DNA of 64,000 nt from assembly GCA_023333565.1 (NCBI GenBank), contig JAJKFH010001865.1, forward strand, positions 7,006,001 to 7,070,000, written 5' to 3'. Origin of the DNA: Puffinus mauretanicus (Eukaryota; Chordata; Aves; Procellariiformes; Procellariidae). A program made the translations under genes and the position numbers. Of this stretch, positions 9,953 through 22,069 are shown piece by piece; the first letter of the stretch is position 1; each line of letters opens with the position of its first letter. The notes below the pieces were generated by a model. That model searched no databases. It was not told the origin of the DNA and was given only the letters and a program-made list of their open reading frames with translations.

Positions 9953-12900
9953 AATTAAAAAAAAAAAAAAAGGAAAAAAGGGCACTTGAAGTTAAAAGGT
10001 AAGGTCTTTCAAGCAACGGCTGTATTTTTAATCTTTACAAAAGAAAGTTAACATTAACATTGCCTCAACAGTGAAAAGTTTTTATACAAATAAACAAGAA
10101 AAAGGCATACCATTCTTCTCTTTCATTTACTGTAATGTCTTGAATACTTACGGACTGCTTGACTTGCTGTTGCTGACAGGAGGAGAATGAAGTAGAATGT
10201 GTCCAGTACAGTACAACGTGAAACTGATAACATTATCCTACTTGAATGTCAAGTTTGCTTTGATAGCGCATGAGTGATACAAAGCCAAAGAAAAAAAAAA
10301 TCAGCAACAACAAAAATCCCCAAGACACTTAGGGAAAAAACAGCAGCTAAAATGAGCAATTGATATCAGAGAAGATATCAGAGTCAAACTTAATCATACA
10401 CTAAGCAAAAGCAAGTATGTCTCAGGCAAAGTGAATTACCTTTGCAAATGAGCAAGCAGTGAAAGGAGAGTTTACTCAGTTCCTTTACATACTCACAGCC
10501 TGGAAATACAGCTTGGAAAGGAGCACTATTGAGGAAAAAAATCCCACAGCAGGGGAAGACCTCAAAAGCAGTCGGGAAGACAGGTGGCAGTATAAACCGG
10601 CAGGAAGGCCAGCACTGGATAGCAAAAGGTCAGAGAGAAAATATTGTATGGCTTGAGAAATTTAGCTGTAGGAACAAACTGTACAACTAGATTAAGGAGG
10701 AAGGTCAGAGCAGATTTGCTAGAGCACTTCACTACTTTCCCTTCTATCAGAACCACGCAGGGGTTGTCAAAGTTTGCACAATGCCTGCTGGATCACATAC
10801 AGGATAAACAGCTTGCCAGGCAATTGTCTGAATAAAACAAATCTTGCTGTGCTTCTGTTTGTTCAATGCTACTGCCTGCATCAGGAGCTGGAAATGTTAC
10901 TTTCAGAAATCACAGCAAAATTTCATCTTCTAGGATAAGAGTAACATCCTTGTCGCTAGCTGATGGAATTAACACCAAACTACCGCCAAAAAATACAGAA
11001 AAGCTGCAGTGTCAACGAAGCTGCACTTACACGTGGAACCTTTGCCCTGCATGAAGTAAAATGCCAAATCCCTTCCAGCTGGTGTGACACAGACATAATC
11101 TACTACTAGCTCTGATACAGCTAGTAATGAAGAAGGTCTGTGAGGAATGAATACATGAGGAATGAGAAAATTCTTTATGGAAACCAGAGACACTCAAATG
11201 AGCTTGATAGCACCTGGTATCCCAATGCTGGAAGAAAAAGTTGCCTGTCCAAGTATCTTGAAAATTGGTTTTGATTTTGAATAACTTAGGTCACCTGTGA
11301 CTAGGTCACTTCAATCCTTCATGTAATAATAGCATAACCTTTATTGAGCAAGCAATATGTAGCCATTTCTTCATGGCCCACATTTACCACTGTATGTGAC
11401 AGTTTACTACACATGAGGAGCTTGGCTAATTACTACCATCATCTAACCTGTTTCACTGATGAGCAGAGTTATTGCTCTTGTGTAAATATGATCGTTATAT
11501 ATACACTAGCCTTTTTAGCAGATGGAATATTTCTTTTCACTTCCTGAATTCAATGACAACCTGCTTTTTTTTATACAGACTACTTTACAGTCTTGAAGGT
11601 TCACACAAAAAACAGAGAATTTGTTTCTTTATAAACATACTCAAAGATTTCTGTATTAACTTGGTCAACACTATGCATAAAGTGTCAGATAATAACAGTA
11701 CTTTGACCAGGACTAACAGCAGGACAATGTGAAGAGAATCGACCTAAGGAAAACCAGAGGCAAAAAAAGCACGGTATGCATTGATGACGGATTCAGAGCA
11801 AACATGAAACTGGCACTGAAGATCTCATGTAACAGTTCTGATTTTTGGGTACACTTCTACAAATAACATCTCAGTGGGCTATAGGATGACACAAGGATTA
11901 CAACCCAAATTACTGAAAAGGCAGCAGTCCTTGTCCTGTATCATCATCTCATAGAAAAAAAAGCTCCATCCTAGAAAACTGTTCACTGGCTCCCTCAGTG
12001 TGCTTTGTGTCCAGCTGAAGTTTGCTCACTCACCGTCACTGCAGTTCACACAAATTGAGCCTTACAAAAGCCACCTTGTCCAATCTGTCAATATTTCTCC
12101 ATCAGATGAGCACACAGGAGAACTTTCTTTCAGCATATCTGCACTACCGAATTGCTCTGGTCCAAAACATCAAGTAGTGGTTTTGCACTTTGGTGTAATT
12201 CATAAGAAACAATACATATTCAAAACTGAAATCTCTCATGAGGAAACATTAAAGATAAAGAGGTACTGTATGAAAGCTTTACAAAAAGTATATTATTGAA
12301 TTCATGGTACTGCCAAAACTCTGGATAATTTCACTCCCTGACTGTGCTCTCAAGTTTCAGCAACGTACAAAGAATTCATTTTCACCTTTTAATCTTATGG
12401 ATTAAATATGTTTGAGAAAAAATTTGGAGCAGAAAAGAGACCTCCCAGTTTATAATTCATATATTAAAGAGGACCTCCTACTATGAGCAACTATTTCCTA
12501 AATGTTGATTTAACAGAATTCATCACTTTAAATGCATGGATTATGATGTTTGCACCAAAATAAATGGTTCCTAGTGCAAAAGCTGCCATACTTGATGAAA
12601 TATGAGGGCAGGTGTTTTTATAGGAAAACAAAATATTATGAAACTCTTAAAACAATGAGAAAATTACAGACACCACAAACGAAAACCAAGAAGTCTGCAA
12701 AGTCTGTTTCTGTGGAAGAGTCTTCCTGCTATTACTAAATATTTTGCCTCTTAATTCTGTAAAGAATGAATAATCCAGAAACACCCGAAGAAAATACAAG
12801 TCATTGTTCATTTCTGGGAGGAGAGAGAAAGAAAAAAAAAGTCAGGTTTATTTTTTTCTTTATTTTTACAATTAGCTTCAAGTGGAAAGCACTATGAAAA

Positions 12901-14917
12901 AAAAAGAAGCCATGTTTTCTGCTTATCTGCAAATAATGAAATTCAACAACATTTCTACATATATTCTTAATATATTCTTCTGGGATGCTGTTCAGCAAAG
13001 AGTTAACTGATTTAATTGTTATAGATGTCAAGGGCTTTAAGGGCAACGAGTTCCTCACAAAATGTGCTCAACATTTGGCAGAACTGGACTTTTCTAATGC
13101 CTTTGAATTTATTTATTTATTGAATCTTTCCATCTTGATTCAGTAAGTAAGTAGTAGAAATTGTCCAATTTTAGGGAACACAATCCATTTGATTTATGGT
13201 CTAAAGGCCAAAACCTGGCTACCTTTTATATAAGAGAAGAGCAGGTGAAAGGCATGGTGTAAGAATTATCTTTTCTTAAACAAACTGAATGAAAGGCAAT
13301 AAAGTCCATGGAAACAAAGGCGTGGGGAAGAAGTAACACATAAGTGGCAAAACTGTTCTTGTAATAAAAAAAGTACCAACACTAGTAGACCTTGCTAATA
13401 ATACACAAAATATGACCGGATGTCCTTTTATATTTAATTTTACTGCAGTTGAAGTGTTTAGTATGCTCTCCAAAGACAACTATTGCTCACAAAAACATAG
13501 GAAAAAGGAATTAGATGCTTTGCTGTTCACAGGCCACTTCTGACTTAACATGGTTAACAAGATACATGAGTAAAGACAAATTCAGACAAAAATCAATTCA
13601 TTCCAACAAGCTCTCCAAATAGAAAAAATGTCTGACCTTGTTCTTAGGTTTAGGCTCTTAATTAATACTACCTCTAGGGAGACAATAATGCTCAAGTCCT
13701 GCAACATTAATTTTTTTTATTGGAACAGATTATCTTTTTGAATTGTATAACATCTGCCCATTGATGCACCCATCCATGAAATTATTCCTTCATTAAACGA
13801 CTACCCTCCTCAAACAAGACAGCCCACAATATTGAACAAGTCTTGCTCCTATTACAACATCTGTTAAAACCTGGCCCTCCTTGAAAATAAGAAAACCTCT
13901 TTGGAACAGGGGGGTCTCAGAGCCACCGCAGTTAGCATCTGCCACCTCACGTGAAGCACTCCTACAAGCACCACGCTTCCCAATGAAATAATTGCTAAGA
14001 AAAAGATTCCAAGTCATCTCTATGCCTGTGCGCAACCACTTAAAAAGTATTAAATGAGAGGGGGTCACTCAGAGGTGAAATTTGAACATAAATTCCTTTA
14101 TTAATCAAAATTTGGGGGCGGGGAGAGTAGATGTAGTTAGTACAAATGCTAGAACCATATTGTAATTGTCCTAAATTAAAAGCAGCGCTCTCCTGCTCAA
14201 GCCCTATTTAAGGAAAGCTGGCACGCTGCCAGCTGCACTAATTATAACACTTGCAAATACTGTCCCTATGCACCTTCATCACAGACCTTTCCAGATGAGA
14301 AGTCTCATGCCTGATTTATATCAATATGATCAGACAATGTACCAAGATATAAAGAAAAGTGCCTAAAGCAAGTGTTTGAAGTCATGTATCTGCTACAGTG
14401 CAAGTCAGTAACTCAAGACACTAGAAAATGAGAGCATGAGGCCCAGGAGATTTTGAGCTGTTGTTCTCTGGTGGTGCCAAATTTCAGAAAGAACCTTCCC
14501 TCACTTTAGAAATGCTGCATTTTCCAATTTAGAAGAATTCCTATCCTTTAAACTAAAAGTGCACTACAAGGTTTTCAGATACGGCTGGGAGCAATCCATG
14601 CTGAAGACACTTCAGACAGGTCTAAGTTTGCAAGGAGAACGTGGGGCTGAGGAGCATCCTGCTCTGTCCCATCTCCAGCCCATCACCCAACCCTCAGCTC
14701 CGTGCCACTGGCTGTGCGGCCTCCATTGCTGAAGCAGCTCAATAGTAAGAATGAGCACCCATGATTGGAGGAAATGAGGCAGAAACTAATTTTTGCCACC
14801 AAAACGTGTCTGTGGACCCATACCCAGGAGTGGTATCCTCAGTATCTAAGCTGCTGCTGGGCATGGGACACTATTCTCCTAAGGGTCCAAAGGTACTTTT
14901 CACACTGCTGCAAGTTT
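9953..14917. other. Unique AT-rich non-coding stretch
   Basis: It opens with a 16-base A tract (9957-9972) just after the ancient CR1. An isolated GC box, GGGGGCGGGG, lies at 14114-14123 without other promoter elements. All open frames are under about 100 codons and unrecognised. I see no RNA gene or other transposon. Confidence 0.55.
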
Positions 14918-14922
14918 ATTAC
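14918..14922. repeat. 5-bp target-site duplication (left, ATTAC)
   Basis: ATTAC directly precedes the TG start of the LTR and recurs directly after its end at 15512-15516. A 5-bp duplication fits ERVL-type or some other retroviral integrases, and argues against the 6-bp alpharetrovirus/ERVK or 4-bp gammaretrovirus pattern. Confidence 0.75.
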
Positions 14923-15180
14923 TGTGCTGGTTTTGGCTGGGGTAGAGTTAATTTTCTTCACAGTAGCTGTATGGGGCCATGTTTTGGATTTGTGCTGGGA
15001 ACAGCATTGATAACACAGGGATGTTTTAGTTACTGCTGGGCAGTGCTTACACAGAGCCAAGGCCTTTTCTGCTTCTCACCCCATTCCACCAGCGAGCAGG
15101 CTGGGGGTGCACAAGAAGCTGGGAGGGGACACAGCCGGGACAGCTGACCCCAACTGACCAAAGGGGTATTCCATACCATA

Positions 15181-15188
15181 TGACGTCA
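15181..15188 (+). promoter_or_regulatory. CRE-like site TGACGTCA in LTR U3
   Basis: A perfect 8-bp cAMP-response/ATF palindrome lies within the LTR, just upstream of a TATA-like stretch (CATATACA, about 15196-15203). The related LTR near 22.06 kb has TGACATCA at the same place, as expected from CpG decay. The intact site here could still bind CREB/ATF proteins; activity is inferred, not shown. Confidence 0.7.
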
Positions 15189-15388
15189 TGCTCAGCATAT
15201 ACAGCTGGGGGAAGAAGAAGGAAGGCAGGGGGGATGTTCGGAATGATGGCCTTTTGTCTTCCCAAGTCACCGTTACGTGTGATGGAGCCCTGCTTTCCTG
15301 GCGATGGCTGAACACCTGCCTGCCGATGGGAAGTGGTGAATGAATTCCTTGTTTTGCTTTGCTTGCGTGCGCGGCTTTTGCTTTACCT

Positions 15389-15394
15389 ATTAAA
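15389..15394 (+). terminator. LTR polyadenylation signal ATTAAA
   Basis: ATTAAA is a common variant polyadenylation hexamer. It lies in the expected R region, followed by a T-rich segment. The same hexamer is present in inverse orientation in the second LTR, which supports its role. Confidence 0.65.
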
Positions 15395-15511
15395 CTGTCT
15401 TTATCTCAACCCACGAGTTTTCTCACTTTTACCCTTCCGATTCTCTCCCCCATCCCACTGGAGCGAGAGGCTGCGTGATACTTAGTTGCCAGCTAGGGTT
15501 AAACCACAAGA

Positions 15512-15516
15512 ATTAC
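15512..15516. repeat. 5-bp target-site duplication (right, ATTAC)
   Basis: Right-hand partner of the duplication that flanks the + strand solo LTR. Confidence 0.75.
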
Positions 15517-16276
15517 CAAGAAGCAAACAGGATTCTCTATGGAGTGTGGTATGATTTATATTAAGAATGAAGGTTAAAATGATTATATATTCTAAGACTG
15601 AGAAAAAGAACGAACAGATTCCTCTAACTGAAGACATACTATTTTCTAATCCAATTCAACTTTTTCAGTTGCTCATAGTTTTATCAAACATTTCTTTTGA
15701 CTCATTCTCATTGCCCAAAGGAAAAATGTTGCTAAATCCAGGTAACATGCATGTATGTATTACTGAGTCAAAGGCGAATGAGCCACACAAATGTTTTCCA
15801 AGTACACCAGATGAGAAATCTTGCCATTGGGGAAGATTTCAGACAAGTATTATTAACTTAGCTTGGGTTTATTTAGACTTCCGCTGGATTTAAAAATTAA
15901 CTCTATACCTAAGGAAATCAGTTCAGATAAATTAAAATTCACAAAGCTTTCAATTCCACAGTCCCCTGAAAGCTTTAGCAGAGCATCTTTTTCATTCTTC
16001 TAATTCTTTAAGAATCTCCAACTTCATGATGAATGTCTGTATATTCAACTATTTCAATAGTTAATGCCTTGGGGGAAAAAGCATTTTTCAAATGCAAATT
16101 TCATTCACAATTTTTGATTTTTCAAATGTAAAATCTAAATTAGCACTAAAAGATCATAACTTTAATTTTTGTACTGTTATTTTACAAAGTTAGTTGGTAT
16201 TCATATACCTAGGGCCCTGCTGAATCATACAGTAGCTTTGACAGTTCTGGGATTTCAGTCAAAAAAAAAGAAGTTA

Positions 16277-16328
16277 GCTAAGAGGCAGACAAGTCCAAGC
16301 TAAGAGGCAGGCAAGTCCAAGCTAAGAG
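16277..16328 (+). repeat. 22-bp tandem repeat, about 2.4 copies
   Basis: The unit begins GCTAAGAGGCAG and ends AAGTCCAA. Copies occupy 16277-16298 and 16299-16320, differing at one base (AGACAAG versus AGGCAAG). A partial third copy, GCTAAGAG, starts at 16321. It is a young-looking short tandem duplication. Confidence 0.85.
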
Positions 16329-19300
16329 CTCTTTAGTTGTTGCTAAATTCCAGTTTTGAGCCCAAGAGACAAAAAACTGAGATAAAGATATTCAGAAAGC
16401 ATGGATATGGACATCAGTTTGTTCTGCAGAGTTTTCATTTCTCCTACATGCATTTTACTTCTGGGATCTTACTGATTTTAAAACGGTACAAAAATAAAGC
16501 ACCTATTTCATATTAGGTCAAGGGAAACAGAACTACCTACATAAGTGAAAACATCCCAAATGATTTTTGTCCTTGCTTATCTATCCAGGATGTCCAAGAT
16601 CACAGAAACAGAGTTCTCTATCTCAGAGGGCAACAAAAGCAGAAAAACGAGGCTCACAGTAGTTTATACAATTATTTTCTACTCATTTTCATTTTCAAGT
16701 TCGTATGCACTAGAAAATTGTGCAATGTAGAAAAATAAACACTTTCGGCTAATTAAAGAACAAAATCACACCTCAAAAAAAAAAAACTAGCTTAAAATTG
16801 ACAAGCAGGATAGAAGACACTAATGGAAAGGAAGTTGTAAATCTTTGCAGCCACAGGAATGTCTCAGCAAGTAACAACTAAAATAAGTCACCTGAAAAAC
16901 CTGTGTTTGAATGTGTTTGCTGTATTTATTAGCCCTTGGATGGCAGCAGTGTATCAAGATACTTGCCTTTTCTCAGCACATTCAGCATCTCAAAACACTT
17001 GATATCAGATACAAATTGTGTGTACCACCTGAACAGCAGTCAAGAAACAGAAGGATGAACAGAGAACAACTGTTTAAAATGTATGGCCAACTGGCAGCTT
17101 TTAATTACTTTGTTACTACTTTTACCACAAAAACAATCAAAAGCAGCATCAAAACTACACCAGGAGTGTGCTGAAATACATGGTAGGACCCTGATCCCCT
17201 GAGCGTCCAGGCCTGGATGTCCCTCTCCCTAGACCTGGGGTTGGCATCTGGCCCAGCCTACCATGACCTCAGGCCTAGGAGAGATTCCTGTAGTTCTAAA
17301 GAGCAAACTAACAACATTAATATTAAAATGCACATACACATCTCATACCAAAACTACACCCAGCTACAACACCATTAGCCTTCAGCCCAACGGGAGTTCA
17401 AATATGTTCAAATTTTGACAATGCAGCATCTTGACATACACTTCCTGAAACTTCCCTTAAATTGCACTTCCATACTTGCCACTCATATAGCTATTCTTGT
17501 AGCATTCTTTCTGATATTAGTTTTAGACTCCATATCTGAGAAGACGAAAATCAACTTTTGGGTGGTAAATATGAATCACACTTGTGCTGGGACAAAGTCT
17601 TCCTCCTGGACAGAGATGGAAGGAGAGAAGAGCAATGGACTGGAGCTCTCCCGTCCTATACAGCAAACAGAAGGACATTTGCTAACTCAGAAGCAGGTTC
17701 CACAAGTGCTACATACGAGCAAACTCATCTGGGAGGGCGAGGGCACTTCTACAGGGCATGCACCTAAAGCAGAAAATACCCAGGCACATCTGATGGTGCA
17801 CAAGCTGAACTTGTGCAAGCCTTCAAATGCCTGCTGAGTATAGGAGGTATTTTTAGCTTTCTTCACAAACTGAAAAGAGTAGTTTCCAAAGCTTGAAAAT
17901 GGATTATTTAATTTCATTTTATTTTTCCTGGCATTTTATTGCAAACACTCTTAAGACTGTTTTCAGGTTAAGAAAAACAAGCGAAGGGAAAATGCACAGG
18001 TTAGAGTTCGCTCTTCTTGAAATTTAGCCCAGAGTTGCTAAGTGTTAATCTCTGGAGGAAAAGCAAACTAATTCTGTAAGAGTGGCTCTGATTTTAGGCC
18101 ATATGACCTGTTTCTCACATCTCTCACAAATTTCATATAGTTCTTGACAATCTACCATTTGCACAAAATCCCAGGAAGATTTTATTCATTAAATCTAATG
18201 ATTGTAGCAAACTCTCTTCTCTGTTAATAAGCTTTCAAGAGCACATGTCAATAGCAGCATTCCTGAGCTACTATCTACTGACTTAACGTGGTTACGGCGG
18301 CTGAAATTTTGCTTTCCTCAAAACATGATCAAAAACAATACATCAACATCGGCTTAGAAAAGAAAATAGTAACTGAAAATGGGGCTTTCCATATTAACAA
18401 CTAGTCAATGTTTCTTAAACCTCAGTAAAATTGTTCAAGTGTATAATAGTGTCACAAGTGACATTTTGTGAACGCATGCATTTTGAAATATGCTGCACAT
18501 CACAACTCGTTTTCCAAGTAATTTGTATACATGGTTAGCAAGTCACAATTCTGTGTGATATTCTCCATTTAGCATTTATACACTAAATGGAACATGGTTT
18601 GTTTCTAACTGACTGTCGTCATTATTTGCTTATATTTGCTGGCAGGGAAAAATAGAATAAAGGTTTTGTTCTTTCTTCACTAACCTTCTGCAAAACATAC
18701 TAAAGCTTGTTGTGTTTGTTGCATTAGAACAGGTGTTAGAGCGGATGCTTCAGGAAGCTACACTAATAATTCAGCTATATACACAGGGACAAACGCAAGG
18801 GACTTCGGTCACTGCAAGGGGAAACATTTTCTGCAGGACACCTCTAACTTCACAGTTCAGGCTTTCTGTTAAGGTCTGCCTTTCAGCTCCTCCTGCATGG
18901 AGCCCACTGTGGTCCTCACTCCCTATCTTCCCTCAGCCTATGAAAGTACAGCACTTAAGCCAAAGGCCCCTCACCTTGTTGATTTTTTTTTCCCCTTTAA
19001 AAACACATTTCTCTACTTTGAAGGCTGCTTTTGTTCCCAGCTCCTCAGTGGGGCAAGCCCTTCAGTGCCTCTTGGCTGAGCAGCAGATGTAACGCACTAT
19101 GTGCCCCTCAGGTTGTAACGCTGATGAAGGAACTGGCCAAAGCCCACCACGGTTAAACATATTTGAACTTCCTCTCTCTGTGGGACAAAGCAAGTGAGTG
19201 GCATCCATCCCCACTCCACTATCTGTGAAAGGCCTCAGATTCCCAGGCAGCTGAAACCTCTGTTTTTTCCTCTACCTACCTCCATGCCCTGCCAATAAAA

Positions 19301-20319
19301 AGGCAAAAGAAAAGGGGGGGGGAAGACAATGAAAGAGTATTTGAAATGAGAGTTGATTTGTAAGTTGATCCTTACGTGTAGACCTCTAACCTGCACTGAG
19401 TCTTTTCAGGTCAGTAGAGCACTTGGATAAGGAGTTACATCCATCTAAAACAACGGCAGGATCAGCGTAAGACGCACAGGCATGAACAGCTTACGAAGCT
19501 GTGCAAGACATTTACTGGCAAACTCCCCCAAGCCAAAGCAGAATAGGTGGAGGGATAGAGACAATCTCTCTTGATTGTCATGGCTCTTAAACAACATGGC
19601 ACAACAAGCAGTAAAAGTGTTATGCAGTCTGATCCTGCACCACGCTAGGAATTGACATCTTGTATATACCAAGGAGTAGAAGCTTCTATCTTTCTGACCA
19701 GGGTTTCCTGAAAACAAGTGTGTGCGCCGGCACCATACGGCACTTCTGCAATAAGCCTCATACATCTGGCACAAATTTATGGAGGTGCTGACCCATGAAG
19801 ATGAAACAAACATCCTTCAAGCTCCACAGAGTAATCCTTACCCCTTCTGTTCCAAATCCAAAGCACATTTGTTGACCCTGCCTTCTCAAACAAAAAAGTA
19901 TATAACTACATTTATACTTAATGCAAGAACTGCATAAATAACTTTAAATTTGTCAAAATTACATGCCACTGTATAGTTTTTTAGCAAGATACTATACTAT
20001 GTATACAGTCAAACTTTTGCTCAATGTGGAGATGAGTAAAGTATGAGTCTTACTGAACAAAGGCAGGCTATTAATACTAAACTGCTTATTTTCAGATTAA
20101 GAAGTGAGGAAGGTTCTATTTTAAGAGAGTTTTTTTAAAAACCCCAAAGCATAGAAGACCTCAAGTATATTTTTTTATTATTACTTTCTATTACACCCAA
20201 GGCCCTATCATTCAAATTAAAGATAAATATTGTCATTCCAGTTCACTGCTATTATACCAGCTATTTTTCCCCCCTACGATCACTATCCTTTTTTTCCTTC
20301 TTTTTTTCCACTCTTTACG

Positions 20320-20745
20320 GCCGCAGTGCAAAAATACAACTGACGTTGAAGGTCGGCGCCACGCACAAAGCCAGCACTGAATCGGACTCACGGGCCCGAT
20401 CTCGTGCACTGTGGTGCCTTTCTGAAAGGGAGCGTGCAGCTCAGCCTGCAATGTTGTGCTTGGACGCTGTACAGGTCTCCAAAGGAAAAAAAAAAAAACA
20501 ACCCACAACACACAACCACCCCACCTTGTTTTCATTCCAGCCGTGTTTACATAAAGGCTCTAAAGACCCCCACCAGCAGGTTATTTCTAACCCCCAGCCT
20601 CCTTCCCGCCCCCCGTGCCCCTCTCCGGCCAGCCCCCGCAGTAACAACCTGCCATTCTCCGCAGCGGCGACGGTTAAACATCTGGCCGTAAATTGCTGGT
20701 GCTGCACGCTTCGAGACGTAACTCTTTACGCTAGCTGAGAAGGAA
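20320..20745. other. CpG-enriched segment, possible small CpG island
   Basis: CpGs are concentrated here: ACGGCCGCAG and GGTCGGCGCCACGC near 20.32-20.37 kb, CACGGGCCCGATCTCG near 20.39 kb, CCGCAGCGGCGACGG near 20.66 kb and CTTCGAGACG near 20.71 kb. The surroundings are AT-rich. Long open frames occur on both strands, as expected from composition. No TATA box or first exon with a donor is clear. It could be a distal promoter, an enhancer CpG island, or simply a GC-rich remnant. Confidence 0.35.
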
Positions 20746-21786
20746 GGCAGAAATGGTTAACTGCATCTAAGCCCAACTCCACTGGCATGGCAGTTTTTGT
20801 TACAGCATCATCTCTTGGCATCTGGGCAAAACCGGCCAACAAACCTGTTTTTAGTAGAAGTAATGTTTGTAGTGAATTAGCCAGTATTTATCTGACTGAC
20901 TCTAACATGGGTCATTGAACTTCACCCAGCTTTTCCTCACAAAACAGAGGGAAGTACAACCTGGCCGTCTGTGGTTACTTGTATACTTGTACATCACTCG
21001 CAGCCCTGCAGACGGAGCGAAGTAGTACGTTTCCTACGAGCTCTTCAGGGCAGGGACCAGGGTTTCACTTTGTATTGTAAAGTACCCCAAACAGTGCAGC
21101 AAGGAGGTCCTTGGGCAGCAGGTCTAGGCAGTGCGTCAGCACAGATGATAAATAATAAGAAAAAGCAAAGCAATCCCTGTTTTCACATGCCCTGCCACAA
21201 TTCTGCTTACTCAGCCAGGATAGCTAGAAGTGCAGATTTAATCAGCAGAAGAAGGCTTGCGCCAGCTGACGAGGTCTGCTGTGGCTTCTGCTCATCACTC
21301 GGCACACACCGCATAGAGCAAGGAAGCTGTTTCAAGTAACGCTTACAAAGATGTACTTTAAACTTGTGAGCAAGCATGACGGCACACTGCATAATAAGCT
21401 ACCCACTTCTGATGTTTTAAGGACCGCTTCTGTGCCCCACTGAACCCAGCGGAATTTCAGCACACGTCTTAAGGCCGCTGCATCTGGCCCTCGTCCCCTC
21501 AGGTGACAACTGCATCCCACCTTCCGATCTGGGTGAGGCACAGGCAAATGCCACGTTCCACGTGCCTTGACTTTTGTAGCTTGGTTTTGTCTATTTTACG
21601 CATTATTAAAGTGGCAGAAATTGTTAGGAGAAGGCCCTTGAAAGAAGTTTAAACTCATCAAGATAAATACCTGACTTTCTATCCCAAACTTCAGAAAACA
21701 AAAGCACTTTCCTCATGTCCTAGCATAGCATACATTGGGGTTTGTTTGGGTTTTTTTTTTAATTTGTTTCTTTTTTAAAACTGTTT

Positions 21787-21791
21787 TTCCC
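21787..21791. repeat. 5-bp target-site duplication (left, TTCCC)
   Basis: TTCCC precedes the LTR and recurs at 22328-22332. The local sequence is pyrimidine-rich, so a chance match is somewhat more likely than for the ATTAC pair. Confidence 0.65.
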
Positions 21792-21910
21792 TGTCATGGT
21801 TTAACCCGGCAGGCAGCTAAGCACCACACAGCCGTTTGCTCACTCACCCCCAGTGGGATGGGGGAGAGAACTGGAAAAAAGGTAAAACTCGTAGGTTGAG
21901 ATAAAGACAA

Positions 21911-21916
21911 TTTAAT
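21911..21916 (-). terminator. LTR polyadenylation signal (ATTAAA on - strand)
   Basis: TTTAAT on the + strand is ATTAAA on the - strand, at the same place relative to the conserved R-region block as in the other LTR. Confidence 0.6.
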
Positions 21917-22061
21917 AGGACAGAAAAGGAAGGGAAAATAATAATAATGATAAAAGAACATACAAAACAAAGTGATGCACAATGCAATTGCTGACCACCC
22001 ACGGAGCGATGCCCAGCCAGTTCCCAAGCAGCAGCCGCACCCCCCCAGTTTTTGTTCAGCA

Positions 22062-22069
22062 TGACATCA
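22062..22069 (-). promoter_or_regulatory. Decayed CRE site in LTR U3
   Basis: TGACATCA replaces the TGACGTCA palindrome seen in the other LTR. The change is what deamination of a methylated CpG produces, so ATF/CREB binding is probably weakened. Confidence 0.5.

Larger units (their letters stand above)
14923..15511 (+). mobile_element. Solo LTR of an avian endogenous retrovirus (+)
   Basis: A 589-bp LTR begins TGTGCTGGTTTTGGCTGG and ends GGGTTAAACCACAAGA, where the family end is normally a CA dinucleotide. It reads 5' to 3' on the + strand. U3 holds a perfect cAMP-response palindrome TGACGTCA and a degenerate TATA region. R holds ATTAAA, then the TGTCTTTATCTCAAC block. No primer-binding site, gag, pol or env lies on either side, so it is a solo LTR left by recombination between two LTRs. 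Matching ATTAC duplications confirm the boundaries. Internal open frames on both strands are coincidental. The orientation call rests on the order of TATA-like box and polyadenylation signal. Confidence 0.9.
15517..21786. other. Unique non-coding stretch between the two solo LTRs
   Basis: Holds a 22-bp tandem repeat, a nine-G run (19314-19322), a 12-bp palindrome TCCAGGCCTGGA (17206-17217) and a CpG-enriched patch near 20.3-20.75 kb. The longest open frame, about 140 codons at 17415-17837, has no recognisable domain and no splice support. The two LTRs have independent target duplications, so this interval is not the interior of a provirus. Confidence 0.6.

Noticed and set aside
14761..15315. 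Several overlapping 70-130 codon frames on both strands around 14.8-15.3 kb
   Set aside because: They run across the solo LTR boundary and lie mostly in LTR sequence. They are not genes.
17206..17217. A 12-bp palindrome TCCAGGCCTGGA as a recombination or binding site
   Set aside because: A single palindrome of this length in 64 kb is unremarkable, and no partner motif is nearby.
17415..17837. A 140-codon + strand open frame starting with a hydrophobic segment
   Set aside because: It begins like a membrane anchor but continues into unstructured sequence with no family match. No conservation evidence is available.
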